DNA of 33,044 bases from UBA647 sp964400545 (GTDB taxonomy: Bacteria > Acidobacteriota > Aminicenantia > UBA2199). The DNA is taken from assembly GCA_964400545.1 (NCBI GenBank), contig CAYNUG010000009.1:1-33044 (forward strand), given 5' to 3'. Positions 16,436 to 24,037 of the stretch are shown piece after piece; the stretch's first letter is position 1, and every line of letters begins with the position of its first letter. Under the pieces are notes generated by a model. The model worked only from the letters and a program-made list of their open reading frames with translations, did no database searches and was not told the origin of the DNA. Position numbers and translations under genes: made by a program.

Positions 16436-16769
16436 GTTTGCAATTGCCCAAGATATAATCTCCTCACTTGAAAAGAATCTTAAGGGAGATATGAACAGGA
16501 TAACTGCTATTGATATTGAGGCGGGAGCTTTTTCCGGGATAGTTTCGGATTCTCTTTCTTTTGGACTGGAAATATTGTTTGCAGAAAAGCATATAGGTGA
16601 TGTTGCTGTCAATATTACAAGGACTGAAGCTGAAGCCTTGTGTGAATGTGGAGTATCTTACAATCTTACAGATATTTTTGCATCATGTCCGAAATGTGGA
16701 TCGGTTGTAAGAAAATTGAACAACGGGACCGAAATTTCAGTTAAATCTGTAAATATTAAAGAGGTGTAG
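16428..16769 (+). CDS. hypA: Hydrogenase nickel incorporation protein HypA
   Basis: Nickel metallochaperone that delivers Ni to the large subunit with HypB. The 113-aa protein starts MHEFAIAQ, where H2 is the essential nickel ligand, and carries a zinc site from C72/C74 and C87/C90 (CECG...CPKCGS). The first pair is spaced C-x-C rather than the usual C-x2-C. The frame is open to an ATG at 16401, but MHE at 16428 is the family start, and GAGGAG lies upstream. It overlaps the endopeptidase gene by eight bases and precedes the kinase gene by two bases. Confidence 0.94.
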   Translation: MHEFAIAQDIISSLEKNLKGDMNRITAIDIEAGAFSGIVSDSLSFGLEILFAEKHIGDVAVNITRTEAEALCECGVSYNLTDIFASCPKCGSVVRKLNNGTEISVKSVNIKEV

Positions 16770-16771
16770 AG

Positions 16772-17494
16772 ATGAGTATTTTGTCTGATGATAAAAAGGC
16801 ACTGGCCATACTGGCACATGATATAAAAGGTCCTTTGTCCTCTATTACCGAGCTTCTGAATATAATAGCCAAAGGTTATGTTGTCGATCCTGAAAAATCA
16901 AAAGAGTTGATCTTAAGAGCAATAAAAAAAGCATCACTCCTTATTAAGATGGTGGATGATATTCTGGACTATTCCAAACTTGACAACAAATCTCTAATGA
17001 AAAAAGAAAAAACTGACATTTTCACTGCTCTGAACGAATCTATCACTCTCATGAGGCAATACGCCGAGAACAGGAATATCACAATAGAGCAATGTGATTT
17101 CTGCCATAATGAAGAGTACGTTTATGGCAATCACACATTCCTTTTAAGAGTATTCAACAATATTATTATGAATGCGATCAAATACAACAAAAAAGATGGG
17201 AGAATCATTTTTAAGAGCTACAGGGATGAAGAAAATGAAAATATTGTTATGGAATTCACGGACACTGGAATAGGAATTTCAAAAGAAGATATAGATAAGG
17301 TCTTTTTGATATTTGAAAGGGGATCAAATGCCCGAAGAAATATGGACGGGAGTATCGGTCTTGGTTTGTCACTGGTAAAGCAGATTATCGAGGATCATGA
17401 TGGGACTATTGAAATATCAAGTACTTTAAATGTTGGAACAACTATAAAAATAATATTTCCGCTTTACAAGGAAGGAGAGAACAATGAGTTATAA
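16772..17494 (+). CDS. Soluble sensor histidine kinase lacking a recognisable sensor domain
   Basis: A 240-aa cytosolic kinase made only of a HisKA dimerisation/phosphoacceptor domain and a HATPase_c domain. H-box LAHDIKGPLSSI places the phosphohistidine at H16; N-box NNIIMNAIKYN (129-139), G1 DTGIGIS (164-170) and G2 GSIGLGLSLVK (193-203) are intact, so it should be active. No transmembrane helix, PAS or GAF domain precedes the H-box, so the signal must come through a partner protein or the catalytic core. C108-x2-C111-H112 (CDFCH) sits between the two domains. It lies between hypA and the receiver gene, with an 11-bp overlap with the latter; a role in controlling or tuning hydrogenase is inferred from position only. 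Confidence 0.9.
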   Translation: MSILSDDKKALAILAHDIKGPLSSITELLNIIAKGYVVDPEKSKELILRAIKKASLLIKMVDDILDYSKLDNKSLMKKEKTDIFTALNESITLMRQYAENRNITIEQCDFCHNEEYVYGNHTFLLRVFNNIIMNAIKYNKKDGRIIFKSYRDEENENIVMEFTDTGIGISKEDIDKVFLIFERGSNARRNMDGSIGLGLSLVKQIIEDHDGTIEISSTLNVGTTIKIIFPLYKEGENNEL

Positions 17495-17867
17495 GATTTT
17501 GGTTGTTGATGATGATGTTGATGTGTTGGATTCCAGAAAAATCGTACTGGAACATAACAATTATGAAGTTCTTGCAGCAACGAACATTCATGTCGCAGAT
17601 GAAATTTTGAAAAGGGAAAAGATCGATCTGATAATACTAGATGTGATGATGGAGAATGATAGTGATGGATTTAACTTTGCTCAAAAGATTAAGGGAGACA
17701 AAGAATTCAATCATATACCTATCATTATGGCAACAGCTGTTAATCAGAGAACCAAATTTAAATTTGATATCGAACAGGATGGAGTATTTATCCCTGTTGA
17801 GAAGTTTATGGAGAAACCTATTGATCCGGATGATCTCATAGTTACAATCAGAGGACTGCTCAAGTAG
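17484..17867 (+). CDS. Stand-alone response regulator receiver protein
   Basis: A 127-aa single receiver domain with no output domain. Acidic pocket D9-D10-D11 (VVDDD), phosphoacceptor D53 (IILDVMM), T84 (MATAV) and K111-P112 (MEKP) are all present. An insertion-like stretch NQRTKFKFDIEQDG before the lysine sets it apart from CheY. As there is no DNA-binding domain, it must act by protein contact or phosphotransfer. It overlaps the kinase gene by 11 bp, so the two form a cognate pair. Confidence 0.9.
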   Translation: MSYKILVVDDDVDVLDSRKIVLEHNNYEVLAATNIHVADEILKREKIDLIILDVMMENDSDGFNFAQKIKGDKEFNHIPIIMATAVNQRTKFKFDIEQDGVFIPVEKFMEKPIDPDDLIVTIRGLLK

Positions 17868-17911
17868 GTAGTTTAACAGCTAAGAAGAAAATGTGGGTAA
17901 TTTGATTCAGG

Positions 17912-18583
17912 TTGTCAGATATCCTATACTTTGAAAAAATGAAAAAAAAGATTGAATTGTCAGCTTACGAGCAAAATAATCAGATTGCTTCTGAGAATAG
18001 ACAATTTTTTTATAAGAACGGGATCTTTGCATTAAATATCATTGGTTCTCCCGGATGCGGTAAAACTTCAATATTGGAATATACTGCAAGCAAATTTGAC
18101 AGATCGTTTGGAGTTATTATAGGGGATGTTAAAACAGCGTTGGATTCCAACAGGATAATCGAAGCGGGGAATAATTTTTCTTATCCGATCGAAACAGGTG
18201 GCGGCTGCCATATTTCGCCGAAGATGCTTAGTGAAAAAATCAAGGAGATTAACAAAAATATTGATTTCCTTTTTATTGAAAATGTTGGAAATCTTGTATG
18301 TCCCTCCTCCTTTGATCTTGGTGAACAGTTCAAGGTGGCTGTTCTGAGTATTCCCGAAGGGGATGAAAAAGTAAGAAAGTATCCGTCATTGTTCCTTAAA
18401 GCGGAGGCTGTAATAATAAATAAGATAGATCTCCTGGATTTTATGGATTATGATATCGACCGTGTTGTAGAAGATTGTAAAACCCATAATCCGAAAGCAG
18501 AAATATTCAAAACCTCAACAAAAACCGGCAAAGGATTTACAGAATGGTTCGAGTTCTTGATTGAGAAAAGAAAATACTTTTGA
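17912..18583 (+). CDS. hypB: Hydrogenase nickel incorporation GTPase HypB
   Basis: GTPase that, with HypA, loads nickel into the hydrogenase large subunit. The 223-aa protein has P-loop GSPGCGKTS (45-53), the metal site C99-H100 (TGGGCH) and C130 (ENVGNLVCPSSFDLGE), and the G4 motif NKID (170-173). It lacks both the N-terminal CxxCGC nickel motif of E. coli HypB and a His-rich stretch. The start is uncertain: TTG at 17912 gives the full frame; ATG at 17939 (MKKKIELS) fits the usual family length equally well. A 44-bp gap separates it from the receiver gene. It is the last gene of the group 3b operon; hypC, hypD, hypE and hypF are not nearby. Confidence 0.92.
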   Translation: MSDILYFEKMKKKIELSAYEQNNQIASENRQFFYKNGIFALNIIGSPGCGKTSILEYTASKFDRSFGVIIGDVKTALDSNRIIEAGNNFSYPIETGGGCHISPKMLSEKIKEINKNIDFLFIENVGNLVCPSSFDLGEQFKVAVLSIPEGDEKVRKYPSLFLKAEAVIINKIDLLDFMDYDIDRVVEDCKTHNPKAEIFKTSTKTGKGFTEWFEFLIEKRKYF

Positions 18584-18612
18584 TTTTTGATAATTAAAAG
18601 ATCACAAAAAGC

Positions 18613-18641
18613 TTGACATTTCATTTTTAAACTTTTATTGT
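18613..18641 (+). promoter_or_regulatory. Candidate sigma70 promoter of the Hyb-type hydrogenase operon
   Basis: TTGACA (18613-18618), 17-bp spacer, TATTGT (18636-18641): a perfect -35 box with a weaker -10 box (four of six), as expected for a regulated promoter. The 28-bp palindrome begins about 14 bases after the -10 box. Confidence 0.5.
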
Positions 18642-18655
18642 TGAAAAATGGCAAT

Positions 18656-18683
18656 ATATAATTTGTTAATTAACAAATTATAT
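18656..18683. promoter_or_regulatory. 28-bp perfect palindrome, candidate operator
   Basis: Centre TTAATTAA, core TTTGTTAATTAACAAA, perfect over 14 bp on each side (18656-18669 against 18670-18683). It lies just downstream of the predicted transcription start of the Hyb operon. The 14-bp core TTGTT-N4-AACAA has CRP/FNR-family geometry; the TTGTTAA half-sites also resemble Rex half-sites, but without the 4-bp gap of a Rex box. Confidence 0.6.
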
Positions 18684-18770
18684 GTCACACCTGTAATCTT
18701 TGATTTATTAAGATTGCCAGGTCTTTTTCTGTCTGCTTATAAAAGTAAAATTCAATAAAAGGAGAAAAAA

Positions 18771-20328
18771 ATGGGAAAAATTGTAATAGACCCTATCACC
18801 CGAATTGAAGGTCACTTGAAAATTGAAGCAATTGTAGAAAATGGGGTTGTAAAAGAGGCAAAAAGTTCGGGAATGCTCTTTCGGGGATTTGAGCAGATTT
18901 TAAAGAACAGGGATCCCAGAGATGCTCAGAGAATTACACAGAGGATCTGCGGGGTTTGCCCAACAGCTCATGCTACTGCTTCAACCCTGAATCTTGATTC
19001 TGCATTCGGTATTGCTGATAAGATTCCAGACAATGGAAGAATTCTTAGAAATCTTATTTTCGGAAGTAATTTTTTACAATCTCACATCCTGCACTTCTAT
19101 CATCTTACTGCTCTTGATTATGTAGATATTACGGCAGTTGCTGATTATAACGGGAGCGATCCTCATCTTATTCAGGTAAAAAAGTTCATCGGAGGTGGTA
19201 ATCTTTCACCATTTGTACCAAGGTATGAAGGAGATTACAGACTTCCAAAGAGTGTCAACATCAGTGCCACCAGAAATTATGTAGAAGCTCTTGATATCAG
19301 AACAAAATGTCATGAACTTCTCGCAATCTTCGGCGGACATATGCCTCACAATATGGCAATGATGCCGGGGGGGGGTCACCGAGAATGTGTCGGTTGATAA
19401 AATCACTGATTTCCGGTGGAAACTTGAAAAGATAAGATACTTTATTGACAATGTGTATCTCCCCGACGTTCTGGCAATTGCAGGTGTTTATAGCGATTAT
19501 TTCGAAATCGGAGGCGGAGTCGGTAACTTCCTGACTTATGGGGTTTTTGAACTGGATTCTGAACCAGACCTTGCAAAAAGAAAAAGATTTTTTCCACAGG
19601 GTATTGTGTCAGCTAAGGATCTGAAACCAGGGAAGTTCGATCCATCAAAGATCACGGAACATGTGAAACACAGTTGGTATAAGTCAGGTTCCGGGCTTCA
19701 CCCTTCAAAAGGAGAAACCGAGGCCGCTCCGGGAAAGAGAGGAGCGTATTCATGGATAAAATCGCCAAGATATGACGGAAAGGTTTATGAAGTAGGTCCC
19801 CTGGCAAGGCAACTGAATGCATATGTCAGAGGAGAAGAACCGACTGTAACTCTGGTTAATTCTGTTCTCAAAAAATTCAATGCATCTCCGAAAATGTTGA
19901 TATCAACACTCGGACGGCATGCAGCAAGAGCTATCGAAGCTAAAATAGTAGCTGACCAGATGGCAAAGTGGGCAATGGAGCTTAAACCGGGAGAACCTGT
20001 ACATACTGATTTTGAGATCCCGAAAAGTGGTGAGGGAATGGGGATTACTGATGCACCAAGGGGAGCGTTGGGTCACTGGATAACTATCAGGAATCATAAA
20101 ATAGAGAACTATCAGGCAGTTGTCCCTACAACTTGGAACGGTGGACCGAGGGATGACAAGGGTCAACCCGGGCCATTCGAACAGGCATTGGAAGGCACAA
20201 AAGTAAGAGATGAAAAAAATCCTTTTGAGCTTGTAAGGATAGTCAGATCATTTGATCCCTGTCTTGCATGTGCAATCCATGTGATTAATTCCAAAGGGAC
20301 AGAAATGGGTAGATTCATTGTAAGTTGA
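18771..20328 (+). CDS. hybC: Membrane-bound (group 1, Hyb-type) [NiFe] hydrogenase large subunit, frameshifted at a 9-G run
   Basis: Catalytic subunit of a periplasm-facing uptake hydrogenase. The first frame (18771-19397) starts MGKIVIDPITRIEGHLKIE and has L1 motif RICGVC; the second (open before 19387) runs to L2 DPCLACAIH, then a 15-residue tail (VINSKGTEMGRFIVS) to be cleaved. They meet at nine G (19367-19375). Removing one G gives MPGGVTENVSVDKITDFRW and a continuous protein of about 518 aa, which matches the family with no missing segment. The single extra base is the only defect seen, so sequencing error, slippage or a very recent mutation are all possible. Export would be by piggyback on the Tat small subunit. 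AAAAGGAG precedes the start. Confidence 0.92.
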
Positions 20329-20344
20329 CCAGATCAGGTCGATC

Positions 20345-20836
20345 ATGAACAGGAAACCGATACTGATCCTTGGAGTTGGAAATAGGATCCAGATGGATGA
20401 TGGTATAGGTGTCCATGTTATTGAGGAAATGAAAAAAAATTCATTACCGGAAAATACCGAATTGTTCGATGGAGGAACATTGGGATATGACCTCCTTGGA
20501 ATAATCGAAGGGAGAAAAAAGATCATAGTGATCGATGCAGTAAAGGGTCAGCAGCCATCAGGTACTCTGTACAAATTTTCACCTGAAGATGTTTCTGTTG
20601 ATAACAACTATGATTCACTACACCAGCTGGGAATCATTGAGGCGATCAGGCTTGCCGGTCTTCAGAACAAAGTCCCGGATCAGATTGTGATCATAGGAGT
20701 GGAGCCGGAGATTGTAGATTGGGGACTCTACCTGACTGGAACTGTAAAAAAAATGATCCCCAGAATCATTGAAATGGTAATGGATGAGGTTTGTATTATG
20801 GAAGAGACCATTTCAACAAATTTTTCAAACAATTAG
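20345..20836 (+). CDS. hybD: [NiFe] hydrogenase maturation endopeptidase (HyaD/HybD family), for the Hyb large subunit
   Basis: A 163-aa protease with GVGNRIQMDDGIG, the predicted metal-contacting D19, D64 (IVIDA) and H93, and the SLHQLG motif found in endopeptidases of group 1 enzymes. It should remove the 15-residue tail of the preceding large subunit. It lies 16 bp after that gene and 9 bp before the small subunit, an unusual place: it usually follows the structural genes. It is clearly different in sequence from the first endopeptidase of the window, fitting the strict one-protease-per-hydrogenase rule. Confidence 0.93.
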   Translation: MNRKPILILGVGNRIQMDDGIGVHVIEEMKKNSLPENTELFDGGTLGYDLLGIIEGRKKIIVIDAVKGQQPSGTLYKFSPEDVSVDNNYDSLHQLGIIEAIRLAGLQNKVPDQIVIIGVEPEIVDWGLYLTGTVKKMIPRIIEMVMDEVCIMEETISTNFSNN

Positions 20837-20845
20837 GAGGACCAA

Positions 20846-21958
20846 ATGGAAGAAAAAAAAGAAATAACCCGAAGAGGCTTTTTGAAATTGATGGGGAAGG
20901 GAACTGGTGCCGTTGTCGGTATGAGTTTGCTGGATATACCAGGATTCCAGAAATTGCTTGCCGCCGAACTTGTACACGTTCCGGTAATCTGGATCGCTGC
21001 CGGTTCTTGTACCGGATGTTCTGTTTCTCTGCTTAATTCATTAAGCCCTACTGTTCAGGATCTCTTGTTGGGCGAAGTTGTCCCCGGCAAACATATTTCC
21101 CTTCAGTTTCATCCGACAGTAATGGCCGGGCAGGGAGATCAGATAATCGAGGTTCTGGATAAATATAAGACAGGTAAATCAGGTAGTTTCATACTCGCTT
21201 ATGAAGGTGGAGTATCAACAAAAGATCACGGTGTGTATTGTCAGGTTGGTGAAAAGAACGGACATGGCATATCCACATTGCAGCATCTTTTAGACCTGGC
21301 TCCGAAAGCAATGGCTGTTCTTAATGTGGGAACATGTTCTTCATATGGCGGGATCCCGGGAGCACTTCCAAATCCTACAGGAATTAAACCTGTATCAGAA
21401 ATTCTTGGAGAAGAGGGAATAAAAACTCCTGTTATAAATATACCCGGATGCCCTCCCCACCCAGACTGGATTGTTGGAACAATCGCAACGGTTCTTATCG
21501 GAGGACTAAGCGCACTAAAGATGGATAAATATAGAAGACCTCTTGCATTTTACGGCAATCTTATCCACGATAATTGCCCGCTAAGAGGTCAGTTTGACAA
21601 AGGTAATTTTGCAAAAAAATTCTCTGATGATGGGTGCTTATATGAACTTGGATGTAAAGGTCCTGTTGCACATGCCGATTGTTCAACAAGGATGTGGAAC
21701 AGTGCAACAAATTGGTGTATTGGCAGTGGAAGTCCATGTGTAGGATGTGTTGAGTCCGATTTTCCTTATGTGAATTCGATGCTTGAAAAAGTTGATATTC
21801 ATTCGGCAACAGCACCTTCAACATATCCGGGAATAGTAACAGAAAGAGGATCGAACATCGGTGCGGTAGCCACGGCTGTAATTGGCGGTGCAGTTGGAGT
21901 GACTGCAGGTTACTCAATGGCAAAATCCAAAAATTCTGATAAAAAAAGAGAGGAGTAG
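20846..21958 (+). CDS. hybO: Membrane-bound [NiFe] hydrogenase small subunit, Tat-exported
   Basis: Iron-sulfur small subunit of the uptake hydrogenase. The 370-aa precursor has a Tat signal TRRGFLKL (R9, R10) with cleavage likely near residue 40. The proximal cluster begins CTGC (C55, C58) without the two extra cysteines of oxygen-tolerant group 1d enzymes, so oxygen sensitivity is expected. Later ligands include GTCSSYGG, PGCPPHPD and the C-terminal cluster set around GCKGP...CIGSGSPCVGC. Residues about 335-356 (IGAVATAVIGGAVGVTAGYS) form a C-terminal membrane anchor, as in HybO. AGGAGG precedes the start. Confidence 0.95.
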   Translation: MEEKKEITRRGFLKLMGKGTGAVVGMSLLDIPGFQKLLAAELVHVPVIWIAAGSCTGCSVSLLNSLSPTVQDLLLGEVVPGKHISLQFHPTVMAGQGDQIIEVLDKYKTGKSGSFILAYEGGVSTKDHGVYCQVGEKNGHGISTLQHLLDLAPKAMAVLNVGTCSSYGGIPGALPNPTGIKPVSEILGEEGIKTPVINIPGCPPHPDWIVGTIATVLIGGLSALKMDKYRRPLAFYGNLIHDNCPLRGQFDKGNFAKKFSDDGCLYELGCKGPVAHADCSTRMWNSATNWCIGSGSPCVGCVESDFPYVNSMLEKVDIHSATAPSTYPGIVTERGSNIGAVATAVIGGAVGVTAGYSMAKSKNSDKKREE

Positions 21959-21961
21959 ATA

Positions 21962-22831
21962 ATGTCTATTAATCGCAGGAACTTCCTAAAAGTCTCCGCA
22001 ATATCGATGGGAACTTTTATGGGAAGTTCGAAAATAGTATCGGCGTCTTCTGGCAAGGACGATTTTTCCCAGACATACTCCATGCTAAATGACAGTACGA
22101 AATGTATCGGATGCCGTGCATGTCAGTCAGCCTGCAAGAATTACAGGGGATTTAGCGTTACGGGAGAGGACAAAAAACATGATATGCCTCTGGAGCTTAA
22201 TGCAAAGAACCTTACACTTATCAAACTTTATAAAGAAGGAGACAAATTCTCTTTTGTAAAACGTCAATGTATGCATTGCAACGATCCTGCATGTGTATCG
22301 GCATGTCCTGTATCAGCACTTGTTAAGCAGGATAATGGGGTTGTAACTTACGATAAGGACAAATGTATCGGATGCAGATATTGTATGATGGCATGTCCAT
22401 TCGATGTTCCCACTTTCGAATATAATAAAACTTTTCCTGTGATCATGAAGTGCGATTTCTGCAAAGAACTACTTGCGGAAGGGAAAATGACCGAATGCGC
22501 AAGGGTTTGCCCGACCGGAGCAATTACTTTCGGAAAAAGAGAAGAAATGTTAAAGGAAGCAAAGAGGAGAATCAAATCAGAACCGGACAAGTATATTAAC
22601 CATATTTACGGGGAAAAAGAGGTAGGAGGAACATCGGTGTTATATCTTTCCTCTGTACCTTTTGAGAAGCTTGGACTTCAGACATTTGATTATGAACCTG
22701 TCCCGGATATGGCAGAATCAATTCAGCATGGGATTTTCAAATATTTTATTCCACCTGTTGCTCTGTATGGAGCACTTGGGATTTACAGCCTGATCTCAAA
22801 AAAGAAAGATCATCCGGGCAGGGAGGAGTGA
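21962..22831 (+). CDS. hybA: HybA-like periplasmic ferredoxin, four [4Fe-4S] clusters, Tat-exported
   Basis: Carries electrons from the hydrogenase small subunit to the HybB membrane protein. The 289-aa precursor has Tat motif NRRNFLKV (R5, R6), then four cysteine motifs: CIGCRACQSAC, CMHCNDPACVSAC, CIGCRYCMMAC and CDFC...CARVC, the arrangement of DMSO reductase B-like subunits. A hydrophobic C-terminal segment (FIPPVALYGALGIYSLI) followed by lysines is a membrane anchor, as in E. coli HybA. It starts three bases after the small-subunit stop. Confidence 0.94.
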   Translation: MSINRRNFLKVSAISMGTFMGSSKIVSASSGKDDFSQTYSMLNDSTKCIGCRACQSACKNYRGFSVTGEDKKHDMPLELNAKNLTLIKLYKEGDKFSFVKRQCMHCNDPACVSACPVSALVKQDNGVVTYDKDKCIGCRYCMMACPFDVPTFEYNKTFPVIMKCDFCKELLAEGKMTECARVCPTGAITFGKREEMLKEAKRRIKSEPDKYINHIYGEKEVGGTSVLYLSSVPFEKLGLQTFDYEPVPDMAESIQHGIFKYFIPPVALYGALGIYSLISKKKDHPGREE

Positions 22832-22835
22832 TAAA

Positions 22836-23996
22836 ATGAAAGTACATGCTGAACCAATGAATAAAAAATTATGGACCCCCTGGTTCAAACTGGGAGTTTT
22901 CCTCATCGTTATCGGAGCTGTTGTTGCCATTTACAGATTTGTCTTCGGAATTGGTGCTGTATCAAACCTTAGCGATGGTTCTCCATGGGGATTGTGGATC
23001 GCTTTTGATGTTGTTATAGGTATTGCGCTTGCCGCAGGAGGATTTACAACAGCCGCTCTTGTTTATATCTTCAACAAGGGGAAATATTCACCTCTTGTCA
23101 GACCTGCAGTCCTTACCGCTATGCTCGGGTACGCCCTTGCCGGAACATCGATAGTTCTTGACGTTGGAAGGTGGTGGCAGGTCTACAATCCTGTATTGCC
23201 CGGAAACTGGCAGGGAAATTCAGCTATGTTCGAAGTGGCGATCTGCGTAATGCTATATCTTTCAATTCTGATCATCGAGTTTATACCGACAATGATAGAA
23301 AGATGGAAAAAGAACGATAAAGGATTCCTGAAAAGGATCTCTGTCTTTATTGAACCCCTCCTCAATAAAATAATCCTTTTGTTCATTATTCTGGGTGTTG
23401 TAGTTTCAACTCTTCATCAGTCATCTCTGGGATCCCTTATGCTTCTTGCAAAATACAAACTCCACCCGTTATGGTTCTCCCCATTGTTACCTTTAATGTT
23501 CCTGATATCTGCAATTGCAGTTGGTTTCCCGGTGGTAGTGGTTGAATCCACGATATCTTCAAGAACATTTAAAATCAAATCAGAACATCACCTGTTTAAA
23601 GGAATGCTAAAGTTCACGCCCTGGGTATTGGGTTTTTATCTGATCCTAAGAGTATGGGATATAATTTATTATGGCAAACTTTCTCTGTTATTCAGTACAA
23701 TGGGACTGTTGTTCATAGTAGAATTATCATTATTTGCAATAATTCCGATAATTCTCCTAAATCTTAGATCATACAAGAAAAATCCTGGCAAGATGATGAA
23801 TATATCAATCCTGATAATTGCAGGTCTTATGCTGAACAGGCTTAATGTTTATCTGATAGCATTTAAAACCAGGCCCGGATGGGGAGCATATTTCCCTTCG
23901 GTCGGAGAGATATTAATATCTGCAATGCTTGTTTCAATTTTATTTGTCGGATACAAAATACTTGCAAATTATTTTCCGGTATTATCAAAAGATTAG
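22836..23996 (+). CDS. hybB: HybB/NrfD-type integral membrane quinone-reducing subunit
   Basis: A 386-aa polytopic membrane protein with about ten predicted helices, for example WFKLGVFLIVIGAVVAIYRF, SPWGLWIAFDVVIGIALAAG and LPLMFLISAIAVGFPVVVVE. The motif GDSPWGLW-like stretch (here GSPWGLWIAFDV) and STLHQSSLGSLMLLAK are characteristic of the HybB branch of the NrfD/PsrC family, which needs no haem and exchanges electrons with menaquinone. It is the last gene of the operon, 4 bp after hybA, with GGGAGGAG upstream. The neighbouring men genes supply its expected substrate. Confidence 0.94.
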   Translation: MKVHAEPMNKKLWTPWFKLGVFLIVIGAVVAIYRFVFGIGAVSNLSDGSPWGLWIAFDVVIGIALAAGGFTTAALVYIFNKGKYSPLVRPAVLTAMLGYALAGTSIVLDVGRWWQVYNPVLPGNWQGNSAMFEVAICVMLYLSILIIEFIPTMIERWKKNDKGFLKRISVFIEPLLNKIILLFIILGVVVSTLHQSSLGSLMLLAKYKLHPLWFSPLLPLMFLISAIAVGFPVVVVESTISSRTFKIKSEHHLFKGMLKFTPWVLGFYLILRVWDIIYYGKLSLLFSTMGLLFIVELSLFAIIPIILLNLRSYKKNPGKMMNISILIIAGLMLNRLNVYLIAFKTRPGWGAYFPSVGEILISAMLVSILFVGYKILANYFPVLSKD

Positions 23997-24037
23997 AATG
24001 AAAAGTACTGTCACTCATCTTTGGTTAAATATCTCTG

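Larger units (their letters stand above)
18584..18770. other. Intergenic leader region of the Hyb-type hydrogenase operon
   Basis: 187 bases without a gene. It holds a candidate promoter, the 28-bp palindrome listed separately, a second shorter inverted repeat AATCTT-N9-AAGATT (18695-18715), and an AAAAGGAG ribosome binding site just before the ATG at 18771. The predicted leader of about 120 bases is long for this window. Confidence 0.6.

Noticed and set aside
17104..17115. Cytochrome c identity for the CxxCH in the kinase
   Set aside because: The protein is cytosolic and c-type haem attachment occurs across the membrane; a haem c kinase of this layout is not supported.
18656..18683. Rex operator call for the 28-bp palindrome
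   Set aside because: Half-sites match TTGTTAA/TTAACAA, but the 4-bp centre of a Rex box is missing, which would place the half-sites at the wrong helical spacing. Kept as an unassigned operator.
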